Positions 6,784 to 14,786 of a stretch of 59,520 bases of DNA are shown one piece after another (the first letter of the stretch is position 1; every line of letters begins with the position of its first letter). Source of the DNA: Slackia sp. (GTDB lineage Bacteria > Actinomycetota > Coriobacteriia > Coriobacteriales > Eggerthellaceae); assembly GCA_030527325.1 (NCBI GenBank), contig JAUNBA010000004.1, positions 1 to 59,520 of the forward strand, read 5' to 3'. A program made the position numbers and the translations under genes. The notes below the pieces were generated by a model that saw only the letters and a list, made by a program, of their open reading frames with translations, did no database searches and had not been told where the DNA came from.

Positions 6784-8184
6784 ATGGCAGAGGAGAAGAC
6801 GGCCGCGCAGGGAGGCGACGCCTCGCTCGAGCGGTTCGGCTACAAGCAGGAGCTGCGCCGCGGCATGGGATTGTGGGACGTCGTGCTGTACGGCGTCCTG
6901 TTCATGGTCATCATCGCGCCGCATTCGATCTGGGGGTTGGTGCAACAGCAGGGCCTGGGCATGTCGACCCTGGTGTATCTGGTGGGATTCGTGGCCATCG
7001 GCTTCACCGCGTTGAGCTACGTGCGCATGAGCAAGCGGTTTCCGATCGCGGGATCGGTATATTCCTACGTGCAGCGCGGATTGAACCCGCACGCGGGTTT
7101 CATGTCGGGCTGGCTGATCTTGCTGGATTACTGCATCACGCCGGCGCTTCTGTACACCATGGTGGCGAACTGGGGCGTCATGCTGGTGCCCAATAGCCCC
7201 TGGTGGCTGTGGATCGTCGTGTTCGTGGCCTTCAACACGTTCGTCAACATTCGCGGCGTGTCGCTGACGCGCGGCATCGACTTCGTGATCTTCGCGGTCG
7301 AGATCGTGGCGGTCATCGCCTTCGTCGCGCTGGGCTGCAACTTCATCTTGGGCGGCGGCGGCGCGGGCGCCTTCACCATGGACCCGGTCTGGCAGCCCGA
7401 AAAGGTGACGTTCAACTTCTTGGCGGCGGGCATCTCGATCGCTGCGTTGAACTTCCTCGGCTTCGACGGCATTTCCACGTTGGCCGAAGAGACCGAGCAT
7501 CCCGAGAAGAACATCGGGCGCGGCATTCTGATCGCGCTGGGCATCATCATCGTGTGCTTCGTGGCGCAGACCTACATCGCATCGCTGGTCCAGCCCGATT
7601 GGTCGTCGTGGAGCGAGGAGCACGCCAACAACGCCTTCTTCTACGGGTGCCAGCTTATCGGCGGCGATCTGTTCATGAAGATCATGCTGGTCATCAACAT
7701 CGTTGCCATCGGCATCGCCAACATCATGAACGCGCAGCTCGCCGCGTCGCGCCTGCTGTATTCCATGGGCCGCGACAAGGTGCTTCCGAGCATTTTCGGC
7801 AAGGTGCACCCGAAGTACAAGACGCCGTGGGTCGGTTCGATCTTCATCGGCGCGGTGGCGCTGGCGCTCGTCGCCGTGCTGGGCATGGCCGATCTGGCCA
7901 CGCTGGTCAACTTCGGCGCGCTCGCTTCGTTCATCATGCTGAACTTCTCGGTGTTCTGGTTCTTCTTCGTCAAGGAGGGCAAGCGCAAGACGGTCGGCGA
8001 TTGGGTGAAGTACCTGATCTGCCCGTGGATCGGCATCGTGATCCTGGCGTACGTCTTCACCGGCTTCCAGCCCATGACGTATGCGCTGGGCATCGCATGG
8101 TTCGTCATCGGATTCGTCATCCTGGTGGTGAAATCCAAGGGCTTCAAAGAGGTGCCCGAGGCGTTCAAGCATCTCGACGTGTAG
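6784..8184 (+). CDS. APC-superfamily amino-acid permease
   Basis: A 466-residue protein with about 12 membrane helices. N-terminal features typical of APC transporters are present: GLWDVVLYGVLFMVIIAP, then YVRMSKRFPIAGSVYSYVQRGL, then FLGFDGISTLAEETEHPEKNIGR in the TM6 region. It would import or exchange an amino acid or amine by cation symport. Specificity cannot be read from sequence. ATG 6784 has a GAGGGAAAG SD. It ends 40 bp from the convergent LuxR gene, which could regulate it, although that regulator more likely serves the divergent flavoprotein. Confidence 0.85.
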   Translation: MAEEKTAAQGGDASLERFGYKQELRRGMGLWDVVLYGVLFMVIIAPHSIWGLVQQQGLGMSTLVYLVGFVAIGFTALSYVRMSKRFPIAGSVYSYVQRGLNPHAGFMSGWLILLDYCITPALLYTMVANWGVMLVPNSPWWLWIVVFVAFNTFVNIRGVSLTRGIDFVIFAVEIVAVIAFVALGCNFILGGGGAGAFTMDPVWQPEKVTFNFLAAGISIAALNFLGFDGISTLAEETEHPEKNIGRGILIALGIIIVCFVAQTYIASLVQPDWSSWSEEHANNAFFYGCQLIGGDLFMKIMLVINIVAIGIANIMNAQLAASRLLYSMGRDKVLPSIFGKVHPKYKTPWVGSIFIGAVALALVAVLGMADLATLVNFGALASFIMLNFSVFWFFFVKEGKRKTVGDWVKYLICPWIGIVILAYVFTGFQPMTYALGIAWFVIGFVILVVKSKGFKEVPEAFKHLDV

Positions 8185-8224
8185 AGCGGTTTTTCGAGGC
8201 GGCGGCACCCTGGCGGGCCGCCGC

Positions 8225-9640
8225 CTATCGTTTCTCTTCCGCCAAGTCGATGAGCTCTTGCTGCGAGTGCACGTCGAGCTTTTTGTAGATGCGCTTCACG
8301 TGGGTTTTCACGGTGTTGCGCGAGATGACGAAGTGTTCTTGGATGAAGCCCACGTTGCGCCCGCGCGCCAGGCAGAGGAAGATCTCGGTCTCGCGTTCGG
8401 TCAGGCCGCGCTCGTCGGCGATGGCCGCGCATCGCTCGTCGAATCCGGCCGTGCGGTCCGTTTCGCCGTCGCCGTCCGCCCGGGGCGTTTCGACTCCTTG
8501 GATGGTGCGTTCGAAGCTGAATCCGCGAAATCCCAGCCAGAGAAACGCGACGAAGGCGAATAGGACGCACGCGGTGACGGCATGCGCGAACGGGGCGTTT
8601 GCGAGGGCCAGGTCGTTGACGACGTGTCCTGCGACGGCGCCTGCGATGATCCCCGCCGCCCGCGCCGCGTTGGCGATGCCGATGGCCACGAGCAGCGAGA
8701 AGGGATTGCGCTTGCCGATCGAGGCCAAGGTCATCCAGACCAGCACGTCGAAGCAGTTGCGGCCGACGCGCAGCAGGGCGTTGGCGTCGGCTTCGTCGGT
8801 GCCGAAGGTGAACGGCGCCGCGAGAAATCCCGCTATCACCAAGAGCGCCGATAGCGAGAACAAGGCGTCTTGGCCGCCCGGTTTGCTGCGGCATGCGACG
8901 AGCAGCGCGATGCCGAGCGTGCCGATCCATTCCAGCGGCCCGATGCGCGGCGCATGTCCCACCTCGTTGAGCGCCAGCGCATAGCCCGAGGCGATGCTGA
9001 ACATGAGGATGCAGGCGAACAGCGCGCTCGTCGGCGCGAGAAACGCCCGCGGGTTCGCTATCTCCATGTCGCACGGCGCGGCGGCGTGCTGCAGCATGGA
9101 TGCGAAACGGGCGGCGGGGGCGTAGCAGACGGCCAGCGCGAACAGGGGAAGCGCCGCCATGAGCGCCATGCCCGCGGCCAACGACGGCGCGGGCATGGCG
9201 CTTTGCACGACGGCGCCCGCCGCGGTTCCGAAGGCGACGGCCAGCGCCGCATGGCGCGGCTGCGCGAGCAGGCAGAGCGCCAAGCCGTACATGACTACGA
9301 TCCACACGTGCCCCAATTCGAAGCAGACGATGCCGATGAGCGCGAGCCCTTTCGACTGCATGGCCGCCGCGGCATAGAGCAGGGCCGCCGCGCAGGCGGT
9401 CGCCGTCGCGGCCGCGGCGGACAGCGCTTTGGCGTCGAGCAGGGCCGGTTTGCGGCTCGCCACGGCGGCGATCGCCACGTAGAGCGCCGCGCGCACGGCG
9501 GTGTCTATTTCGCGGCCTATGGGGAAGAAGCCGGCGAAGCAGGGGAACAAGGCGCCGTTTTGCACCCATCCGTACACGGCCAAGGCGACGACGGCCGCGA
9601 AGCAGGCGGCGAAGGATTTCATTGATCGGGCATCGTGCAT
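8225..9640 (-). CDS. LuxR-family regulator with multi-helix membrane domain
   Basis: A 471-residue protein with about twelve hydrophobic segments in the first ~390 residues and a C-terminal LuxR helix-turn-helix (LTERETEIFLCLARG, then SRNTVKTHVKRIYKKLDV). ATG 9640 is preceded by an AAGGAG SD 5 nt away. It is divergent from the exported flavoprotein, 270 bp between starts; this is the recurring Eggerthellaceae arrangement in which a membrane LuxR sensor controls a neighbouring reductase, probably in response to that reductase's substrate (inference). It is unrelated in length to the first LuxR protein of the window but has the same architecture. Confidence 0.85.
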   Translation of the reverse strand: MHDARSMKSFAACFAAVVALAVYGWVQNGALFPCFAGFFPIGREIDTAVRAALYVAIAAVASRKPALLDAKALSAAAATATACAAALLYAAAAMQSKGLALIGIVCFELGHVWIVVMYGLALCLLAQPRHAALAVAFGTAAGAVVQSAMPAPSLAAGMALMAALPLFALAVCYAPAARFASMLQHAAAPCDMEIANPRAFLAPTSALFACILMFSIASGYALALNEVGHAPRIGPLEWIGTLGIALLVACRSKPGGQDALFSLSALLVIAGFLAAPFTFGTDEADANALLRVGRNCFDVLVWMTLASIGKRNPFSLLVAIGIANAARAAGIIAGAVAGHVVNDLALANAPFAHAVTACVLFAFVAFLWLGFRGFSFERTIQGVETPRADGDGETDRTAGFDERCAAIADERGLTERETEIFLCLARGRNVGFIQEHFVISRNTVKTHVKRIYKKLDVHSQQELIDLAEEKR

Positions 9641-9734
9641 GGCGGCTCCTTCGGTCGGGATGTCGCCCCATTGTATTGCTTCGCTTCGCGGGCGGCGTCG
9701 CAAACCCCTCGTATGCGGGTCCGATATGCGGCGT

Positions 9735-9748
9735 ACCCCTGAAGGGGT
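9735..9748. promoter_or_regulatory. Operator-like palindrome in the LuxR/flavoprotein divergent region
   Basis: A perfect ACCCCT-GA-AGGGGT palindrome lies 95 bp upstream of the LuxR start and 163 bp upstream of the flavoprotein start. It is a plausible binding site for the LuxR protein. No convincing -35/-10 pair could be tied to it. Confidence 0.35.
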
Positions 9749-9910
9749 GACGCGTTTTACCAGGGATTATCTGCGAAATGCCCTCGACGGGGGAATCGAC
9801 GGCGAACGTCGGCCGCCGTAGCCTTGGGTCGTTTTCGCGCGCCGTGCCGCAGGGCTTCGCGCCCCGCAGCGCGCGGACGTGCATACGAAGGGGATACCGA
9901 GGAGGGAATC

Positions 9911-11644
9911 ATGAAGGCAGAAGTTTCGCGCCGCAATTTCTTGGCAGGTATGGCGGGCGTGGGCGCCTTGGCGGCGGCCGGCCTTGCCGGATGCGCGCCG
10001 AAAGCGCATGAGGAAGGCGCATCCGCCGGCAAAGAGCAGGCGCCTGCGGCCGCGGGCACGCCCGACTGGCTGGGCGAAGCCCCCGAGATCAAGGACATCG
10101 CCGAGACGAGGGAAACCGACCTGCTGATCGTCGGCGCCGGCAACGCGGGCATGGCCGCGGCTGCGTACGCCGCCGACCAGGGCGTCGACTTCATCGTGTG
10201 CGAAGGCGGCACCCAGGTGGGCGCCACGCGCCACTGGTTCGCCGCGCTCGACACGCCCCCGTTCGCCGATAAAGAGCCGGTCGACCGTCAGCGTCTGATG
10301 GGCGAGATCGTGCGTTATTCGTCGGGCAATTGCGACCAGCGCCTGATCAAGATGTGGATGGACGAATCGGGCGAGATGTTCTCCTTCGTCGACGGCATCA
10401 TGAGCGCTGCGGGCGCCGTGGTCTACGCCGACGAGTACGAGATGCCGGGCGGTATGGGCGGCACGCCGTTTTACACGTCGCCGTGCGAGCATCACTATGC
10501 CGACGCGAGCGGCAACCGCAAAGGCATCGAGGAGCGCAACGTGCTGTTCGAGAAGCACATCAACGAGGCCGGCTATCAGGTGACGTACGGGCATCTTCTT
10601 GCCAAGTTGGTGCGCGAAGAGGGCGAAGCCGGACGCGTGACGGGCGCCATTTTCGAGACCGATAAGGGCTATGTGCAGATCGACGCGCGCAAGGCGGTGC
10701 TTCTGGCGACCGGCGGCTATGCCGCCAATCCCGATATGGTGCGCGCGCTGTCGCCGGTGACGGCCCGCAGCGTGACCGCGCTGGGATACAACCAGAACAA
10801 CAAGGGCATGGGCATCAAAGCGGCCATGTGGGCCGGCGCGGCCAAAGACCTCACCAGCGCCACGATGATCTTCGACCGCGGCCTGGTGGCGCCCGGCACT
10901 CCTGCCGGATACACGTCGGAAAGCATCGAGGCGGGCGACCCGCAGTTCCCCGGCAACGGCCAGTTCAACCCCGGCACCCAGCCGTTTTTGAAGGTGAACA
11001 TGGCGGGCGAGCGCTTCGCCAACGAGTCGGCCGATTACGACTATCTGCCGCATGCCGCCGCGCAGCAGCCTACGGGCACCTATATCTCGGTGTGGGACGG
11101 CAACTTCGGCGAAGACGTGCAGCGTTTCCATACGCTGGGCTGCTCGGCGGGCACGCGCATGGGCGTGCAGGCGTTCAAGAAGGACGACGGCAGCTACGAC
11201 CTCGATGCCTATTTCGAGAAGGAGCTGGCCGACGGCCGCCTGCAGAAGGCCGACACGCTTGATGAGCTGGCCGATAAGCTGGGCTTCGACGCCGAGGCGA
11301 AAAAGACCTTCCTCGCCACGTGCGAGCGCTATAACGAGCTGTTCGACGCGCAGGAGGATTCCGATTTCTACAAGGAGGCCTACCGTCTGTCCGAGCTGCG
11401 CACGCCGCCGTTTTTCGGCGCCACGCTGGGCGGCACGCTGCTGACCACCATCGACGGCATCCGCATCGACCACGATTGCCGCGCACTCGACGACAGGGGC
11501 TTCCCGATCGAAGGCCTGTATGCCGCAGGCGACTGTTCGGGCAGCGTGTTCAGCGGCAATTATCCCGACCAGCTGCACGGTTTCGCCTGCGGTCGCACGA
11601 TGACCGAGGCGCTGCATGTGGTGAAGCTTGTCGCCGAGCAGTAA
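9911..11644 (+). CDS. Tat-exported FAD-dependent reductase (fumarate/urocanate reductase-like flavoprotein)
   Basis: A 577-residue protein. The N-terminus carries a twin-arginine signal (SRRNFLAG, residues 6-13) and a lipobox-like LAGC ending at Cys28. A Rossmann FAD motif, LLIVGAGNAGMAAAAY, spans residues 71-86. FAD-binding returns at LLATGGYAAN and the C-terminal GLYAAGDCSGSVFSGNYPDQ. This is the FAD_binding_2 fold of periplasmic fumarate, urocanate and related enoate reductases. There is no FMN-binding or cytochrome domain, so electrons must come from a separate partner, not encoded alongside. ATG 9911 has a GAGGAGGG SD. A LuxR sensor is divergent and probably controls it. The substrate is unknown; many Eggerthellaceae paralogues reduce different organic acceptors. 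Confidence 0.85.
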   Translation: MKAEVSRRNFLAGMAGVGALAAAGLAGCAPKAHEEGASAGKEQAPAAAGTPDWLGEAPEIKDIAETRETDLLIVGAGNAGMAAAAYAADQGVDFIVCEGGTQVGATRHWFAALDTPPFADKEPVDRQRLMGEIVRYSSGNCDQRLIKMWMDESGEMFSFVDGIMSAAGAVVYADEYEMPGGMGGTPFYTSPCEHHYADASGNRKGIEERNVLFEKHINEAGYQVTYGHLLAKLVREEGEAGRVTGAIFETDKGYVQIDARKAVLLATGGYAANPDMVRALSPVTARSVTALGYNQNNKGMGIKAAMWAGAAKDLTSATMIFDRGLVAPGTPAGYTSESIEAGDPQFPGNGQFNPGTQPFLKVNMAGERFANESADYDYLPHAAAQQPTGTYISVWDGNFGEDVQRFHTLGCSAGTRMGVQAFKKDDGSYDLDAYFEKELADGRLQKADTLDELADKLGFDAEAKKTFLATCERYNELFDAQEDSDFYKEAYRLSELRTPPFFGATLGGTLLTTIDGIRIDHDCRALDDRGFPIEGLYAAGDCSGSVFSGNYPDQLHGFACGRTMTEALHVVKLVAEQ

Positions 11645-11718
11645 GCGAACCCTCCGCCGTAGCGGCGGACGAGGCATAGACGCAGAAGCGCCGCCCCCTC
11701 CCTTGCGCGTTTCTTGCA

Positions 11719-11748
11719 CGAAAAAGACGGGTTCGCCCGTCTTTTTCG
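11719..11748 (+). terminator. Terminator after the flavoprotein gene
   Basis: Stem CGAAAAAGACGGG with CCCGTCTTTTTCG around a TTCG loop, with an A tract before and a T tract after, so it could work in both directions. Confidence 0.85.
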
Positions 11749-11868
11749 CGTTGCGGCCGCCGCTGCGGCGACGATGCCGGATGGGGCGTCGTGCATTCGG
11801 GCTTGCGGCCATCGTGCGGGAGTGCGGCCTGTGCGCCGTTTGTGCAGTGCGCCGCAGTTCGATCGAGG

Positions 11869-11897
11869 TTGGCGCATACGCCAGGCGAGGGTATGAT
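11869..11897 (+). promoter_or_regulatory. Promoter for the small membrane protein at 12042
   Basis: TTGGCG (11869-11874), a 17-bp spacer, and TATGAT (11892-11897). This predicts a leader of about 140 nt. Nothing else was seen in the 11749-12041 interval. Confidence 0.5.
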
Positions 11898-12041
11898 GAA
11901 GCGGTCGCCCGCATGCGAGCGGGGCGCCTGTGCCGGGCGGGGTATCGATGCCTTGTATCGCGCGGCGCACGGCCACATCGGAGGACGGCGCCGTGGCGGC
12001 GCGCGGCTCTATCGCGCCGGCGAGGAAAGGGATAGGAAAAG

Positions 12042-12332
12042 ATGGCGGAAATTCTTGAGGCGATCATGCTCATCTGCTTCGGTTTGTCGTGGCCGATGAA
12101 CGCGTACAAGAGCTACAAAGCCGGCACGGCGGCCGGCACCAGCTGGCAGTTTCTCATGCTGATTTCGCTGGGATACGTGGCGGGCATCGCCGCGAAGTTC
12201 TGCGCGGGGCTGGTGAACTGGGTTTTGATCGTCTACTTCATCAACCTTGCCTGCTTGGGCGTGAACTGGGCGATTTATTTCCGCAATCGCGGCTTGGACA
12301 AGGCTTTGCACGAACGCGCGGCTCTGTCGTAG
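12042..12332 (+). CDS. Small three-helix membrane protein, PQ-loop/SemiSWEET-like
   Basis: A 96-residue hydrophobic protein with three predicted helices. The pattern FGLSWPMNAYKSYKAGTAAG followed by TSWQFLMLISLGYVAGI resembles one PQ-loop repeat: a proline in helix 1 followed by a basic YKS(Y/W)K loop and a GTS turn, as in bacterial SemiSWEET sugar carriers (about 90-100 residues, acting as dimers). The exact PQ dipeptide is replaced by WP-MN. It would be a homodimeric transporter or facilitator; this is a fold-level inference. It has its own promoter and terminator, so it is a stand-alone unit. The SD is a purine-rich GGAAAAG close to the ATG. Confidence 0.55.
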   Translation: MAEILEAIMLICFGLSWPMNAYKSYKAGTAAGTSWQFLMLISLGYVAGIAAKFCAGLVNWVLIVYFINLACLGVNWAIYFRNRGLDKALHERAALS

Positions 12333-12355
12333 CCTGCTCGAAAAGCCTTTGATGG

Positions 12356-12394
12356 AAGGACCCCGCATGCATGGGCGCATGCGGGGTCCTTTCG
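12356..12394 (+). terminator. Terminator after the PQ-loop-like gene
   Basis: A 15-bp stem, AAGGACCCCGCATGC (12356-12370) with GCATGCGGGGTCCTT (12377-12391), and a short T run. Confidence 0.8.
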
Positions 12395-12537
12395 TATTTT
12401 CAGGAGGGCGATTCTCTTGAGTGCGGGATTAGGTGGGTTGCTTGTCCGTTTTTGCTGTTCAGGAAACGGGGCCTCTGCGGCTTTTGAGGCGGTTCAGGTG
12501 GGGCGGGATCGCGCGCATTGCTCCGCTTCCTGACGAA

Positions 12538-13113
12538 TTACAGGCATTGCGTTTCCGTGTGGAATTCGAAATGCGTCGACGGGTCTTCTTCGGGGTCGTC
12601 TTCCCAGTTGACGGAGTCGTCATACAGAATCCCGTCGATGCTTCGCCCTTTCTTGATGGCAATCATTTCGGAGAACCAGACTTCCTTGTCGAGCATGATG
12701 ATGCCCGACTCCGTATGAAGAGCGATGGCTTGAGGATACTCGATCCTCGCAACTAATGATCCGTCTCCGTATATGTCCGCGATGTCGTTGACGATGGTGA
12801 TGCGTTCAACAGTCCTCCCTATTTCGAAGGTGGAAGTATCGGCTCCCACTTCGGGGATCTCGAGCGTCTTTTTCGTTGTTTTCGCGATCGACAGGAGTCC
12901 GAATTCTTCTAGCGTGCCAAGCTCGTCGACAACGATATCATGGAGCGAATTGTTGATGTCAAGGTCGAAATTATCGAAATGAAGTCGTACGGTGTTCCAG
13001 CTGTTGTCCGGAGGAGCGGCAAGAACTGCATCGATGGCAAGCAGTCGGGAGCCTTTTATACGTTTCAGCAGAGATTCTTCTTCCTTGCTGAATCTTTTGT
13101 CGGCGTGTTCCAT
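12538..13113 (-). CDS. Unrecognised acidic protein in lower-GC DNA
   Basis: A 191-residue, acidic, soluble-looking protein (no signal, no membrane helix). Segments such as IEYPQAIALHTESGIIMLDK and EVWFSEMIAIKKG are reminiscent of small beta-rich proteins of the kind found among immunity proteins, but I recognise no family. The gene and its flanks have visibly lower GC (near half) than the surrounding DNA, suggesting acquisition. ATG 13113 follows a purine-rich AAAGGAAAG, though the spacing is long; an in-frame ATG at 13161 has no SD. No toxin or secretion gene adjoins it, so an immunity role is only a guess. Confidence 0.6.
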   Translation of the reverse strand: MEHADKRFSKEEESLLKRIKGSRLLAIDAVLAAPPDNSWNTVRLHFDNFDLDINNSLHDIVVDELGTLEEFGLLSIAKTTKKTLEIPEVGADTSTFEIGRTVERITIVNDIADIYGDGSLVARIEYPQAIALHTESGIIMLDKEVWFSEMIAIKKGRSIDGILYDDSVNWEDDPEEDPSTHFEFHTETQCL

Positions 13114-13340
13114 GTCTATCACTTTCCTTTTGTTCGATGCTTCGGGCATGCTCGTTGTCATGGGAGGATTCCCCGAATCTTATAGCCCTATAGGGATCGG
13201 GAATAAAGGCCGATTCCTCTCCATTCCCGCCGCCGAATCGGTGCGGGAATCGTACGGTTTCCGGCATGGTTTTATGGTATCTTTTGCGGCGAAAAACGCG
13301 GTACGGCTCGAAGCCGCCGCCCGTTCGGTGAGGGGAAGAT

Positions 13341-14618
13341 ATGGAAGAGAAAAACGATCCCAAAGCGCCCGTTCCGGCCCCTGAAGACGCCGCTGCGTCT
13401 GCGGTGGATGCGCCTGCTGCTCCTGCGGCTCCGGACGAGCCGGCTGCCGGCCCCGTGCCCGCTCCCGCTGCGGCTCCGAAATCCGCGCCTGAACCGCCCG
13501 CCGCACCTGTCGCGCCCGTAACGGCTCCCGTTGCCGCTCCCGTCGAGACCCCTGCGGCTCCCGCGGCGCCTGTCGCCGCCCCCCGCGAACCCGTCGCGCC
13601 GTCCGAGCCTGCTGCGCCTGCTCAGCCTGCGATGCCGCCCGTCGGCTCTTCCGCTGCCGGTCCCGCTGCGGCCCCCGTGCAACCCGGCGGCCCTGCCCAG
13701 CCCGTGCAGCCTGGCGGTCCCGTGCCTGCGGGGGCGTATCCTCCGCCTCCGATGCCCGGATACGGCGCGCCGAAAAGCGGTAAGGCCATGGGCGCGTTGA
13801 TATGCGGCATCCTGGCCATCGTGTTCTCGTTCATTCCGCTGGCCGGTCTTATCCTCGGCATCGTCGCCATCGTGCTCGCCGGCAAGGCCGTGCGCGAGGC
13901 GGGCCGCGACGGCAAGGCCACGGGCGGCAAGGTCTGCGGCATCATCGGCATCGTCTTCTCCATCGTATGGGCCATCGGTTCGGTCTTGATCACCATGGGG
14001 TTGATAGGCCTTGCCGGGTCCTACGACGCCGAGCCTTCTCCCGATTTCGAAAGCGCGGCGGTTTCCGACCCCGCCACTTCGACGCTCGATCCCGCCGATC
14101 TTGATGCCGAGCAGCGCGCCCTCTACGAGGCGGCCGATGTGATCTTCGCCGCCATGGTGAGCCAAGATCCGCAGTTCATGCAGGAACTTGCCGTCGAATT
14201 GGATGACGAGCTCAGGGATTCGCTGGGCGTGTCCTATAGCGAGATAGGCCTCGACCCCGCAACGATGGCCGAATGGGCGACGACCGATCTTGCGTACGAT
14301 ATCGACAGCGTGTTCATCGATACCGACGATGCTGCGAAAGCGACGGTTTACATCCAGACCACCGAGCGCGATTCGTTCGATCTGCATATGGCGTTTTCCG
14401 ACAAGCTTTCCGATTACACCTCTTCTTCCGAGGGCAAGAACGCTTCGCCGGAGGCGGCTATGGCCAAGGTGGGCGAGCTGATGACGCAGGCCATGGACGA
14501 AAGCACCGATACGACCACGTATTTCGCCGCGATCGACTTCGTGAAGCAGGGCGATACCTGGGTTGCCGACGAGGATTCCCTCGAAGAAGAGACGGGATAC
14601 ATGTTCGGAACGTTCTAA
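13341..14618 (+). CDS. Pro/Ala-rich membrane protein with DUF4190-like double-helix domain
   Basis: A 425-residue protein in three parts. Residues 1-150 are a low-complexity Pro/Ala/Val tail made of APxAP-type units, ending in a Pro/Gly/Gln patch (QPGGPAQPVQPGGPV). Residues ~155-235 contain two hydrophobic hairpin helices separated by the charged loop GKAVREAGRDGKATGGK, the DUF4190 pattern of Gram-positive membrane proteins. Residues 240-425 are an acidic, probably extracytoplasmic domain of unknown fold. The start at 13341 has a GAGGGGAAG SD. A strong terminator follows. The function is unknown; the tail may contact cell-envelope or division components (speculative). Confidence 0.8.
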   Translation: MEEKNDPKAPVPAPEDAAASAVDAPAAPAAPDEPAAGPVPAPAAAPKSAPEPPAAPVAPVTAPVAAPVETPAAPAAPVAAPREPVAPSEPAAPAQPAMPPVGSSAAGPAAAPVQPGGPAQPVQPGGPVPAGAYPPPPMPGYGAPKSGKAMGALICGILAIVFSFIPLAGLILGIVAIVLAGKAVREAGRDGKATGGKVCGIIGIVFSIVWAIGSVLITMGLIGLAGSYDAEPSPDFESAAVSDPATSTLDPADLDAEQRALYEAADVIFAAMVSQDPQFMQELAVELDDELRDSLGVSYSEIGLDPATMAEWATTDLAYDIDSVFIDTDDAAKATVYIQTTERDSFDLHMAFSDKLSDYTSSSEGKNASPEAAMAKVGELMTQAMDESTDTTTYFAAIDFVKQGDTWVADEDSLEEETGYMFGTF

Positions 14619-14660
14619 GACTTTGGTGTTCCAAGCGCGTGCATAGCGATGGCTTGACGA

Positions 14661-14692
14661 ACGAAGCGCCTTTCGAGGCGCTTCGTTTTTTT
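14661..14692 (+). terminator. Terminator after the DUF4190-like gene
   Basis: ACGAAGCGCCT with AGGCGCTTCGT around a TTC loop, followed by seven Ts. Confidence 0.9.
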
Positions 14693-14741
14693 ATCGTCTT
14701 CTCACCTTATTGAGGGTATCGGTACGTTTGAGCAGGTGTTT

Positions 14742-14780
14742 ATGCGATGGCGCATGCAATCAGAACATGCGCCATCGCAT
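14742..14780 (-). terminator. Hairpin after the aminotransferase gene
   Basis: Perfect 15-bp arms, ATGCGATGGCGCATG and its complement, with a 9-nt loop, 7 bp past the minus-strand stop codon. It lacks a clear U tract, so it may be a processing or stability hairpin instead of an efficient terminator. Confidence 0.5.
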
Positions 14781-14786
14781 CTCTTT

